This document shows positions 1 through 12,131 of a stretch of DNA of 64,000 nucleotides, in pieces. Under the pieces are notes generated by a model. That model saw nothing but the letters and a program-made list of their open reading frames with translations. It was not told where the DNA came from and made no database searches. A program made the position numbers and the translations under genes. Each line of letters opens with the position of its first letter. Position 1 is the stretch's first letter. This DNA comes from Rubinisphaera margarita. Its GTDB lineage: Bacteria > Planctomycetota > Planctomycetia > Planctomycetales > Planctomycetaceae. The stretch is taken from positions 186,001 through 250,000 of the forward strand of contig NZ_JAKFGB010000009.1 of assembly GCF_022267515.1 (NCBI RefSeq). Direction: 5' to 3'.

Positions 1-64
1 GGCTCGCGAACTTCGCGATCGCCGCTTCATGAAGATCGTGTCTCTCGCACGGGACGTGTTCTAG
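1..64 (+). CDS. rplN: 50S ribosomal protein L14, C-terminal end (partial)
   Basis: Reading from base 2, the first 20 codons give an end typical of L14, with the segment RRFMKIVSLA shortly before the stop codon at 62-64. L14 binds 23S rRNA at the subunit interface. Only the last 20 residues lie in the window; the rest is upstream. Position immediately before rplX is the normal spc-operon order, which supports the call. It is too short for the length to be judged. Confidence 0.85.
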   Translation, partial: ARELRDRRFMKIVSLARDVF

Positions 65-186
65 AGCGAGTTCGCCGCCAGGCATTTGGAAACAGACAAG
101 AGATTCTCCCAGATGGGAGTTCGATCAGCCGGACGGTGAGCCGCTGAGCGAAGACACAGGCAACGGGTGAGTCGGGGCAGAGAGCC

Positions 187-543
187 ATGAAGATCAAAAA
201 AGGGGACCAGGTCGTCGTCATCACTGGAGATGACGCATCAAGCACGCCACGACAGGTGCTGTCGGTGCTCGTCGGCGGCGAGAAGATGCTTGTCCAAGGT
301 GTGAACCAGGTCTACAAGCACGTGAAGCGTGGTCATCCGAAGTCGCCGTCCGGCGGTCGTCTCCACATGGAGATGCCGATTCCGAGCAGCAACGTGATGT
401 ATTACTGCGAATCCTGCTCGAAGCCGACCCGCCTGGGATTCAAGTACGACGAGCAGGGCGCCAAAGAGCGGATCTGCAAGAAGTGTGGAGCCAGTGCTGG
501 CAAGATCAGCCCTCCCCGCGACAAGCATGCGGCATCCAAGTAA
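187..543 (+). CDS. rplX: 50S ribosomal protein L24
   Basis: 118 residues. L24 is an early assembly protein of the large subunit. The N-terminus carries the KOW-type start (MKIKKGDQVVVITG) and the basic stretch QVYKHVKRGHPK that contacts 23S rRNA. The C-terminal third has two CxxC pairs (CESC near residue 78, CKKC near 97) that form the zinc-ribbon tail seen in many bacterial L24 proteins. It follows rplN after about 120 bases, wider than in most spc operons, and precedes rplE. No stronger start lies upstream. Confidence 0.97.
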   Translation: MKIKKGDQVVVITGDDASSTPRQVLSVLVGGEKMLVQGVNQVYKHVKRGHPKSPSGGRLHMEMPIPSSNVMYYCESCSKPTRLGFKYDEQGAKERICKKCGASAGKISPPRDKHAASK

Positions 544-592
544 ATCACAGGCAGTCACGTCAGCGTGAATACAAAATGAGGAGTGGTCAGTC

Positions 593-1153
593 GTGACCCG
601 TCTACTGGAAAAATACCGTCAAGAGATCATTCCTGCGATGCAGGAAGAATTCGGTCGCAAGAATATCCATTCTCTGCCGAAGCTCGAAAAGATCGTCATC
701 AACATGGGCGTCGGGAAAGCGATCCAGGATCGCAAGCGACTCGACGAAGCCCTCGAACACCTGACGTTGATTGCCGGTCAGAAGCCGGAAATCACGCGGG
801 CCAAGAAGTCGATCGCCGGTTTCAAGTTGCGTGAAGGAATGGAAATCGGCTGCCGGGTGACGCTTCGCGGTATTCGGATGTACGAGTTCCTCGATCGACT
901 GATCACACTGGTTTTGCCACGAGTTCGCGACTTCCGCGGCGTGAAGGCCAATGCCTTCGACGGCAACGGCAATTACAGCCTGGGACTGTCTGAACAGATG
1001 GTGTTCCCGGAAGTGGATGCCGACAATGCCAAGTTCACACAGGGGTTGAACATCTCCATCGTGACTTCGGCGACCAATAATGATGAAGCAAGAGTTCTGT
1101 TGACGAAGTTCGGGTTCCCGTTCCGGAAGCCGGCCGCTGCAACGCAAGCGTAA
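593..1153 (+). CDS. rplE: 50S ribosomal protein L5
   Basis: 186 residues, the usual L5 length. L5 binds 5S rRNA and forms part of the central protuberance. Family hallmarks are the start RLLEKYRQEI, the segment LEKIVINMGVGKA, the motif GCRVTLRG and a C-terminal block INISIVTSAT-like near residue 160. The start is GTG at 593, preceded by GAGG about 10 bases upstream (AATGAGGAGTGGTCAGTC). In most bacteria rpsN (S14) follows; here the 73-base gap to rpsH is too short to hold it. Confidence 0.97.
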   Translation: MTRLLEKYRQEIIPAMQEEFGRKNIHSLPKLEKIVINMGVGKAIQDRKRLDEALEHLTLIAGQKPEITRAKKSIAGFKLREGMEIGCRVTLRGIRMYEFLDRLITLVLPRVRDFRGVKANAFDGNGNYSLGLSEQMVFPEVDADNAKFTQGLNISIVTSATNNDEARVLLTKFGFPFRKPAAATQA

Positions 1154-1226
1154 CTGACTGCCGCCCCGTCGCTGCCGTCTCCAAGATTTCGATTCAAACA
1201 CACTACTGTACGGGAATGATGCAACC

Positions 1227-1622
1227 ATGATGACCGACCCGGTTGCCGACATGCTGACACGAATTCGCAACGCGATCGCCATCGAGCGACCGATCGTCGA
1301 TATTCCGACGTCCAAATTGAAGAAGGCCATCGCGGACGTGCTGAAGCGTGAAGGTTACATCTGGGGCTTCGAAGAAATCGAAGAACAGCCTCAGAACGTT
1401 CTGCGAGTCCAGCTGAAATACGGCCCGAATGGCGAAAAAGTGATCCAGAAGATCGTCCGCGCCAGCAAGCCGGGACGTCGTCAGTACGCCGGCGTGAGCG
1501 AGACGCCAGTGATTAAGCAGGGGATGGGGATCTGCATCCTTTCCACCAACCAGGGCGTGCTCAGCAATCGCGAAGCAAAAGCGAAGGGCGTGGGCGGAGA
1601 AATTCTCTGCACCGTGTGGTAA
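1227..1622 (+). CDS. rpsH: 30S ribosomal protein S8
   Basis: 131 residues, normal S8 length. S8 binds helix 21 of 16S rRNA and organises the platform. The start MTDPVADMLTRIRNA is diagnostic and the C-terminus keeps the conserved GVLSNREAKAKGVGGE block with the final CTVW. In Escherichia coli S8 is the translational repressor of the spc operon; whether that holds here cannot be told from the sequence. It follows rplE with rpsN missing between them. Confidence 0.97.
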   Translation: MMTDPVADMLTRIRNAIAIERPIVDIPTSKLKKAIADVLKREGYIWGFEEIEEQPQNVLRVQLKYGPNGEKVIQKIVRASKPGRRQYAGVSETPVIKQGMGICILSTNQGVLSNREAKAKGVGGEILCTVW

Positions 1623-1672
1623 CATTTCGAGCAGGCACCCGCAGGTGCTGACTCAGTTGAAAGTTCTGGCAA

Positions 1673-2218
1673 ATGTCTCGTATTGGAAATAAACCGGTTC
1701 CGATTCCCTCGAATGTCGAGGTGACTCAGTCGGGTCGCACCGTGACCGTCAAAGGTCCGGCAGGAACCCTGAAGGTCGAGCATCACCCCGGCGTTTCGGT
1801 GTCGATTAACTCGGATCCGGCTCAGATCGAAGTGCAGCGTCCTGACGATGAGCGTCAGAGTCGTGCACTGCATGGTTTGACACGCGCTCTGCTCAATAAT
1901 ATGGTGGCGGGAGTCGTGACTCCGTTCGAACGTCGTCTGGAAGTAGTCGGCGTCGGTTATCAGGCTTCCATGCAGGGTCAGTTCCTGTCTCTGCAGGTCG
2001 GCTTTGCCAATACGATCAAACTGCCGATTCCGCAAGGCGTGACCTGCGAGTTGCCCTCCGCGACGCTGATCATCCTGAAAAGTGCGGACAAGCATGCCGT
2101 CGGACAGTTCGCGGCCAACATTCGTCGCGTTCGTCCTCCTGAGCCTTACAAGGGTAAAGGGATTCGGTACCAGGGTGAGCAGATTCGCCGTAAGGCCGGT
2201 AAGGCCTTCGCGAAGTAG
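1673..2218 (+). CDS. rplF: 50S ribosomal protein L6
   Basis: 181 residues, normal for L6, which lies near the factor-binding site of the large subunit. The sequence shows the start MSRIGNKPVPIP, the duplicated alpha-beta fold, and the conserved C-terminal signature PEPYKGKGIRY followed by a lysine-rich end. It is 50 bases after rpsH and 103 bases before rplR, all in the same direction. Confidence 0.97.
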   Translation: MSRIGNKPVPIPSNVEVTQSGRTVTVKGPAGTLKVEHHPGVSVSINSDPAQIEVQRPDDERQSRALHGLTRALLNNMVAGVVTPFERRLEVVGVGYQASMQGQFLSLQVGFANTIKLPIPQGVTCELPSATLIILKSADKHAVGQFAANIRRVRPPEPYKGKGIRYQGEQIRRKAGKAFAK

Positions 2219-2321
2219 TCGGTCGCAATCGAGACGATCTGGGAATATTTGTTGCGGACTTCTGGCGTAAGTTGGTTCGAGTCGGAGCCAGCGTCAGTTT
2301 TGTAGAAGGTGGCGACCAGCC

Positions 2322-2687
2322 ATGAAGATTCAAAAACGAGTTACCAAGCGTCGTGAGCGGCGTGCTTTCCGCGTCCGGAACCGGATTCGTTCGGCTGGAC
2401 GTCTGCGTCTGTCGGTGTTCCGCAGCAATCGCCATATGTACGCCCAGATTATCGATGACATCGAGGGCAAGACACTGGTTTCAGCCAGTACGATGGAAGG
2501 CGCTGTCGCCGGGCCGAGCAAGTACGCTGGCAACATTGAAGCCGCTGAGAAGATCGGCAAGCTCCTGGCTGAGCGGGCTCAGGAAAAAGGAATTACGGAA
2601 GTGGCTTTCGATCGCGGTGACTATCGTTACCACGGTCGGGTGAAAGCGCTCGCCGATGCGGCTCGCGAAGGCGGTCTGCAGTTCTAG
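2322..2687 (+). CDS. rplR: 50S ribosomal protein L18
   Basis: 121 residues. L18 binds 5S rRNA together with L5. The N-terminus is very basic (KRVTKRRERRAFRVRNRI), as expected for the rRNA-binding tail, and the C-terminus has the family block FDRGDYRYHGRVKALADAAREGG. It sits between rplF and rpsE as in the standard order. Confidence 0.97.
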   Translation: MKIQKRVTKRRERRAFRVRNRIRSAGRLRLSVFRSNRHMYAQIIDDIEGKTLVSASTMEGAVAGPSKYAGNIEAAEKIGKLLAERAQEKGITEVAFDRGDYRYHGRVKALADAAREGGLQF

Positions 2688-2755
2688 TAAATACATCGCC
2701 GTTGGCTGTCTGAAGACAGGGACGGAACTGATACAGATCAATCGATTTTACGGGA

Positions 2756-3244
2756 GTGTCAACGTTGGCTACGGAAGCAAGGTCAGACTCACAGGAGCAG
2801 GTGGTCCAGATTCGACGCTGTTCCTGCGTGGTTAAAGGGGGACGCCGTTTCAGCTTCGCGGCCATGGTCGTGGTTGGCAATCACAACGGTGAAGTCGGTT
2901 GGGGTTACGGCAAGGGCAACGAAGTTCCGACTTCGGTTGAGAAAGCCGTGAAAGACGCCGGGCGTCATAAGGTCCGGATTCAACTGGATGGTGCGACCAT
3001 TCCTCACGAAGTTGAAGGTCGTTTCGGCTCGGCTCGTGTCCTGCTGCTGCCGGCTAACCCGGGTACCGGTGTTATTGCTGGGGCGAGTGTGCGTGCGGTT
3101 GTCGAATCTGTTGGTCTGAAAGACATTCTGACCAAGGTTCGCGGCTCGACCAATCCGATTAACGTCGTAAAGGCAACTTTCGACGCTTTGTCCAAACTGC
3201 GGACCCGTGAAGATTTCTCCCGCCTGCGTGGCGTGGATGTCTAA
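2756..3244 (+). CDS. rpsE: 30S ribosomal protein S5
   Basis: 162 residues. S5 helps maintain decoding accuracy and lines the mRNA entry channel. The double-stranded-RNA-binding fold (GGRRFSFAAMVVVG followed by GWGYGKGNEVP) and the C-terminal S5 domain (GTGVIAGASVRAVVE and STNPINVVKATFDAL) are both present. The start is GTG at 2756, with an in-frame TTG at 2765 as an alternative. rpmD (L30) normally follows; the 83-base gap to rplO cannot hold it. Confidence 0.97.
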   Translation: MSTLATEARSDSQEQVVQIRRCSCVVKGGRRFSFAAMVVVGNHNGEVGWGYGKGNEVPTSVEKAVKDAGRHKVRIQLDGATIPHEVEGRFGSARVLLLPANPGTGVIAGASVRAVVESVGLKDILTKVRGSTNPINVVKATFDALSKLRTREDFSRLRGVDV

Positions 3245-3327
3245 ACCGACTCGTCCGGTTTTCGACACTCTTTGATTCAAGCGTTACTGCACCTTTTCGT
3301 GCGGCTTTTTACGGTAGAAGTGCTGCC

Positions 3328-3777
3328 ATGATTATCGATGACGTCCATCGCGACATTCATAAGAACAAGAAGCGGAAGCGGATCGGCCGTGGTGTCGGTT
3401 CGGGACACGGTAAGACTGCCGGTCGCGGACACAAAGGCTACTACAGCCGTGGTGGTTCCGCCTCCCGTCGTGGCTTCGAAGGGGGCCAGACGCCGATCTT
3501 CATGCGAGTCGCCAAGCGTGGTTTCAATAACACCGCTTTCGCTGACGTTGTAGCCATCGTCAACCTGAAAGATCTGGAGAGCAACTTCCAGGATGGGGAC
3601 GACGTGACGCTGGAGTCGCTGAAGAAGAAGGGGCTGATTCACGGTCGCTTCGATGCCGTCAAGGTGCTCGGCAATGGCGAACTGACCAAGAAGCTCAACG
3701 TTCAGGTTCATCGTTATTCGGCATCAGCCGAAGCAGCGATCACCTCCGCTGGCGGTAAGGTCGAACCGATCGTCTAA
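3328..3777 (+). CDS. rplO: 50S ribosomal protein L15
   Basis: 149 residues, normal for L15. The glycine- and arginine-rich N-terminal extension (RIGRGVGSGHGKTAGRGHKG) threads into 23S rRNA, and the segment GFEGGQTPIFMRVAKRGF is a clear family signature. The C-terminal globular domain ends in AEAAITSAGGKVE. A strong hairpin terminator lies 61 bases downstream, so rplO appears to close the first ribosomal transcription unit. Confidence 0.97.
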   Translation: MIIDDVHRDIHKNKKRKRIGRGVGSGHGKTAGRGHKGYYSRGGSASRRGFEGGQTPIFMRVAKRGFNNTAFADVVAIVNLKDLESNFQDGDDVTLESLKKKGLIHGRFDAVKVLGNGELTKKLNVQVHRYSASAEAAITSAGGKVEPIV

Positions 3778-3838
3778 GTGGCGTCGGGGTCGGCAGGTTC
3801 TGCTCCCGCGCGGGACCGACGGAAACTATGAAGACAAG

Positions 3839-3866
3839 GCCTTTCCGGTGCGGGAAGGCTTTTTTT
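3839..3866 (+). terminator. Rho-independent terminator between rplO and secY
   Basis: An 8-bp stem (3839-3846 with 3852-3859, one G-T pair) with a 5-base loop is followed directly by seven T residues (3860-3866). It would end most transcription after rplO and separate secY from the ribosomal protein genes. Confidence 0.85.
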
Positions 3867-4186
3867 ATGAGCTGAGAGATCGGGTCGGTTGCGGACTGGC
3901 CAGCTGGCGAGGTTCGCAACAGGTCAGTGCTGGTTGGACTGGTACTGCCTGAGGAGCGACGGGAGAAGCGGTACTGACGGAGCCGGTGCCACACTTTTCA
4001 TCCCGTTATGTGTTGGAGCTTGCGGAAATGCCGCAAATCCACGAAAACTCTTCTACCCCCGGGTTTGAATAATCGTTAGAACTCCAGCGATCTTTGCCGG
4101 TCGGGCTGGTTCAATTTGGTCGATGTCCTGCAGGAACAGGTTTCGCGGCTTCGGCTTTCATATCCACACACTCAGGAAATTCGTCG
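3867..4186. other. Intergenic region between the rplO terminator and secY
   Basis: About 320 bases without a supported gene. Since a terminator precedes it, the secY-map promoter should be here, but no convincing -35/-10 pair stands out by eye. A reading frame continues upstream of secY from 4094, but it has no family similarity and the downstream start fits SecY better. Confidence 0.5.
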
Positions 4187-5557
<1,371 letters not shown>

Positions 5558-5605
5558 GTATGAGATGAGCTGCCGGTTGCTGGCGGCTCGAGAAGGACGG
5601 TCGGC

Positions 5606-6376
5606 GTGATCATTCTCAAGAGTCGACGCGAAATCGACCGGATGCGACAGGCGGGGTTACTCGTTTCTGAAGCACATCAGTTGATCGCTTCTATGGTCCG
5701 TCCGGGCATTCGCACTCGCGATATCGATCGGGCGGTTGAGAAGCTGTTCGATAAGCATGGGGCGATTCCCTTGTTCAAAGGGGTTCCCGGGCCGGTTCCG
5801 TTTCCGTCGGTCTGCTGCATTTCTGTCAATGAGGAAATCGTGCACGGCATCCCGGGGACCAGGAAACTGGAAGCCGGAGATATCGTGAGCGTGGACACCG
5901 GCTGCAAACTGAACGGCTGGTGTGGAGATTCGGCCTGGACCTATCCGGTCGGAGAGGTCGACGATGAGAAGCGTTTGCTGCTCAAAGTCGGAGAAGAGAC
6001 ACTGAACCTGGCTATCGAACAGATGGCGAAGTGTCGGTGGTGGAGTGAAGTCGCCACGCAGATGGAGGAGCACGTAGCGAGCTACGGGTTTTCTTCGGTG
6101 GTCGACTTTGTGGGGCACGGCATCGGACGCGAGATGCATGAAGATCCGCAGGTGCCTCACTACATGGATGATGAGACAGTCGAGAAGGATTTCGAGCTGA
6201 AGCCTGGTCTGGTGATCGCCGTCGAACCGATGGTGAATGCGGGGACAGAAGAGCTGTTTCTCTCGAAAGATCACTGGACTGTCTTTACGCGGGATCATCG
6301 ACCGAGTGTGCACTTCGAGCACACCGTCGCGATGACGGCTGACGGGCCTGAAATCCTCACGCCGCGACTCGCCTGA
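5606..6376 (+). CDS. map: Methionine aminopeptidase, type I
   Basis: 256 residues, typical of type Ia enzymes, which remove the initiator methionine from nascent proteins. The five metal ligands of the pita-bread fold are visible in order: two Asp in DTGCKLNGWCGDSAW, His in GHGIGREMHE, Glu in VIAVEPMVNAG and Glu in HFEHTVAMT. The start is GTG at 5606 with a preceding GAAGGA element. It lies 48 bases after secY and is probably co-transcribed with it. Confidence 0.96.
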   Translation: MIILKSRREIDRMRQAGLLVSEAHQLIASMVRPGIRTRDIDRAVEKLFDKHGAIPLFKGVPGPVPFPSVCCISVNEEIVHGIPGTRKLEAGDIVSVDTGCKLNGWCGDSAWTYPVGEVDDEKRLLLKVGEETLNLAIEQMAKCRWWSEVATQMEEHVASYGFSSVVDFVGHGIGREMHEDPQVPHYMDDETVEKDFELKPGLVIAVEPMVNAGTEELFLSKDHWTVFTRDHRPSVHFEHTVAMTADGPEILTPRLA

Positions 6377-6800
6377 AGGAAGATCACTCAATCGAGAGTC
6401 GGCTGGGATCGGCGAAAGCGTTTTCCAGCCTCGAACGCATAGTAAGCTGGGATAGGCTACGGCTGTTCCAGCCTGCTGTTCGAGAAACACTCGAAGACGG
6501 CCGACTTTTTTCGTAGAAAAGCGGTCAGTTCGGATTTTTCAGAAGGCGGTTGGCACGTATGGGTTGTCAGGCGGAATTGCAGATGTCTATAATCCGCGAT
6601 TCCAAATTCCGTAGTCTGCCGGTCCGTCCCGCTGCGGGAGAAGTTTGCAAATAGTTCGCGGGAACTGCTGTGCGACCGGGTTAGAGACGTGTTGAAGGCC
6701 GATTTGCATCGGTTTTCCAGTTTTGACCAGGCTCGGATCATCCAGTGATCGCGATTTCGTGATTCAGAAATATAGTCAGTCGGTTGAAGGTGTCGGTATC
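6377..6800. other. Intergenic leader upstream of rpmJ
   Basis: 424 bases with no supported coding sequence. infA, often found here in other bacteria, is not present. A near-consensus sigma70 promoter at 6564-6593 gives a predicted start near 6600 and so a leader of about 200 nucleotides before rpmJ. No standard ribosomal-protein operator motif was recognised. Confidence 0.6.
6564..6593 (+). promoter_or_regulatory. Sigma70-type promoter of the rpmJ-rplQ operon
   Basis: TTGTCA at 6564-6569 and a perfect TATAAT at 6588-6593 are separated by 18 bases. The predicted start near 6600 is followed by a 200-base leader and then rpmJ, rpsM, rpsK, rpoA and rplQ. This is the best-looking promoter in the window. 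Confidence 0.75.
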
Positions 6801-6917
6801 ATGAAGGTGAGGGCGAGCGTCAAGCGGATTTGCGAGAATTGCAAGATCGTCCGTCGCAAAGGTCGTGTTTACGTCATCTGTTCGTCGAATCCGAAGCACA
6901 AGCAGCGTCAGGGTTAG
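6801..6917 (+). CDS. rpmJ: 50S ribosomal protein L36, zinc-binding form
   Basis: 38 residues starting MKVRASVKRICENC. L36 is the smallest large-subunit protein. The four zinc ligands of the zinc-containing form are present: Cys11, Cys14, Cys27 and His32 (CENC then CSSNPKH). The ATG at 6801 gives exactly the family length; an in-frame extension upstream is not family-like. It is the first gene after the promoter at 6564. Confidence 0.97.
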   Translation: MKVRASVKRICENCKIVRRKGRVYVICSSNPKHKQRQG

Positions 6918-7125
6918 TCCTGGCTGCCTGCTTTGAGGTGCGGTTGGCGGGTCGATTGTCCATGACGTGAAGTCGGAATGACCGATTCGGTGTCCGGCTT
7001 TCGTGCGATTCGACTGACAGAGTGTTAGTACAAGTTCTGGTCCCTTCGTTTCAGGATCAGTTTTAGCGATTCAACAGTTGCTGGTGCCCAGTGAGGCACG
7101 CGGCGATTTCCGGGAGTGAGAGAGT

Positions 7126-7512
<387 letters not shown>

Positions 7513-7629
7513 TCGAGTGCTTGTCCGTCGGGTCGGTTGAACCGGCTCGGGTGTATTGTTCAGACAGGAATGTGAAGAAAAACAGAGACGCAGGGCGTCG
7601 TTGGATCAAGAGTTTCTCGGGAGAGATTA

Positions 7630-8010
7630 GTGGCGAAGGTCAAAAAGAAGAGAGTGCGTCGCAATGTGACCAAAGCGATTGCACACATCAAGGCAACGTT
7701 CAACAACACGCTGGTGACCATTACCGACACCAACGGCGAGGTCCTGTGTTGGGCCGCCGCCGGAACCGTCGGTTTCAAGGGCAGCCGCAAGAGCACGCCA
7801 TTCGCCGCCCAGCGGGCAGCGGAAGTCTGTGTGGATCGCGCCAAGAAGTTCGGCGTCCGTGAAATGGAAGTCCGCGTGAAGGGCCCGGGTTCGGGACGTG
7901 AAAGCGCCATCACCGGTCTGCAGTCGCAGGGCATCACGATTCGCATGATCGAAGACGTGACCCCGCTGCCGCACAACGGTTGCCGCCCTCCGAAGAAGCG
8001 CCGCGTCTGA
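7630..8010 (+). CDS. rpsK: 30S ribosomal protein S11
   Basis: 126 residues. S11 is a platform protein near the E site. Family blocks include AHIKATFNNTLVTITD, the segment GFKGSRKSTPFAAQ and the basic C-terminus TPLPHNGCRPPKKRRV. The start is GTG at 7630, preceded by GGGAGAGATTA. rpsD (S4), usually next, is missing: only 142 bases separate rpsK from rpoA. Confidence 0.97.
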   Translation: MAKVKKKRVRRNVTKAIAHIKATFNNTLVTITDTNGEVLCWAAAGTVGFKGSRKSTPFAAQRAAEVCVDRAKKFGVREMEVRVKGPGSGRESAITGLQSQGITIRMIEDVTPLPHNGCRPPKKRRV

Positions 8011-8152
8011 TCGAACGTGGTCCCGTTGCTGCCGCTGAAGAGCCGGCGACTGGTCGACAGTTCGAGATGCAGAACCCTATGATACGGCGAGCCGCCCCTG
8101 GCAGTGTTCGCCTGCTTAACAGACAGTTGAAATCAACTCGGGAGACATTTTA

Positions 8153-9172
<1,020 letters not shown>

Positions 9173-9261
9173 AGGCCCCTGGTGGCTGCGTTGCCTGTGG
9201 TGGACTCTTTCGCCCGGCATGATCACACGATTCTGAACCTACTTTTTCGAATATCAATACC

Positions 9262-9945
9262 ATGAGACATCGCGTTCGTGGCCGTTCACTGGGCCGTAAT
9301 GCTTCGCATCGCAAGGCCATGTTCCGCAATATGGCGGTCAGCCTGATTACCTCCGTGCGGACTGGTGGAAGCGGCGATTACGGCGCTCCCAAGGTTGCCG
9401 GTCGGGTTATCACGACCACGGCCAAGGCGAAGGAACTGCGTCCGTTCATCGAAAAGCTGATCACGATGGCTCGCAAGTCGCGTGCAATGCAACAGCAGGC
9501 CGATGAGCTCAAGATCTCTGCGGAAAAGAATTCCGACGAGTGGCGTGAGTGGCGGAAGTCGGAAGGCTGGCAGTCGTGGAACCAGGCACAGGCTCCGGTT
9601 CTGGCCATGCGTCGTCGGGCCTTCTCGGCTCTTCGCGACAACGAAGCCGTCGACATCCTGTTCAATGAACTGGCTGAGCGATTCGAGTCTCGCGATGGTG
9701 GTTACACCCGTATCGTCAAGCTGGCCAAGCCGCGTCTGGGTGATGCCGGTCAGCAGGCTCTGATTGAGTTTGTTGGCGTGCACGATCGCGTCGCCACGAA
9801 GTCGGCTGCTCCGGTTGTCGTCAGCGATGAAGAAGCAACGACCAAAGAAGAACCAGTCGCTGATGAAGTCGCCCCCGGTGGCGATGAGCCGGGACCGAAG
9901 GCTGAAGGCGAAGACGAACAGACTGACGAAGAAAAGTCCGAGTAA
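9262..9945 (+). CDS. rplQ: 50S ribosomal protein L17, enlarged form
   Basis: 227 residues, nearly twice the usual 115-130. L17 lies near the peptide exit tunnel. The family core is clear: MRHRVRGRSLGRNASHRKAM at the start, TAKAKELRPFIEKLITMAR at 53-71, and RDNEAVDILFNELAERF then DGGYTRIVKL at 125-154. Compared with E. coli L17 there is extra sequence at about 31-47 and 73-115, the latter tryptophan-, glutamate- and lysine-rich, plus an acidic tail at 178-227. The gene closes the alpha operon and is followed by a terminator. Confidence 0.95.
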   Translation: MRHRVRGRSLGRNASHRKAMFRNMAVSLITSVRTGGSGDYGAPKVAGRVITTTAKAKELRPFIEKLITMARKSRAMQQQADELKISAEKNSDEWREWRKSEGWQSWNQAQAPVLAMRRRAFSALRDNEAVDILFNELAERFESRDGGYTRIVKLAKPRLGDAGQQALIEFVGVHDRVATKSAAPVVVSDEEATTKEEPVADEVAPGGDEPGPKAEGEDEQTDEEKSE

Positions 9946-9976
9946 TCAGCCAACGCAGATTCTCTGACATCGATCA

Positions 9977-10008
9977 AAGCTCCCGCAGGTCTCTGAGGGA
10001 GCTTTTTT
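9977..10008 (+). terminator. Rho-independent terminator after rplQ
   Basis: An 8-bp perfect stem (9977-9984 with 9997-10004) and 12-base loop run into a stretch of T residues ending at 10008. It lies 32 bases after the rplQ stop and ends the alpha operon. Confidence 0.88.
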
Positions 10009-10224
10009 CATGCGCTCCGCGAACGGAGACGAGAATCAGACGCCTTGGCTGCATCGCGAAACGGGAATCAGGCGGATCGATTCTCGGTTCCTGGGGATGT
10101 TGGAAGACAAAGTTCTTCAACGCGCAACGAGGGGGCACTGCCCATTGGCGTGCTCACACTGTCTGACAATGTGAGTCTGGCATCTGCGCCGTAAGTCTCC
10201 ACCTTGAAGGCAACGGGAGTTGAC

Positions 10225-11739
<1,515 letters not shown>

Positions 11740-12131
11740 GAGATTTCCGTTTCCCTCAACTGAAAGACTTGACGCGGATAGTTCGCAGCCGCATTGTAAG
11801 GCCTCAGAGAGGGCCCGCAATCGAAGGTGATCCGGCGAGAGGCCGGGACGGGCCGAACCGGCGAATCGGTCTTATGTCCAGCCATGGAGGCGAGTTCCGG
11901 CTACGCAGGCTGGAACGGGCCCGGTCCGCGGTTCATACGCTTTTCTGAATTATTGCCTCGAACGTCGAACCTTTTGTGGATACAATGCTCTTCCAAGAAA
12001 AGGTCGCGAGCGATCGCGGTGCGCAGCAATCGCATGACTTCCGAGTGATGCTCATTAACCGCAGCCAGACGACCTGATGCTCTCTGAAGGATGTCGCAGG
12101 GGCCTGCATCCGTATTTCTGAATGATCGAAA
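11740..12131. other. Divergent intergenic region between cobA-hemD and ilvB
   Basis: 392 bases between divergent genes. A possible promoter toward ilvB is TACAAT at 11981-11986, with only a weak TCGAAC 17 bases upstream. Two tiny open frames precede ilvB (around 12050 and 12077), but neither is rich in branched-chain amino-acid codons, so no leader-peptide attenuator is claimed. Confidence 0.4.

Noticed and set aside
12020..12120. Two short frames considered as an attenuator leader peptide for ilvB.
   Set aside because: They are not rich in Ile, Leu or Val codons and no terminator-antiterminator pair was found.
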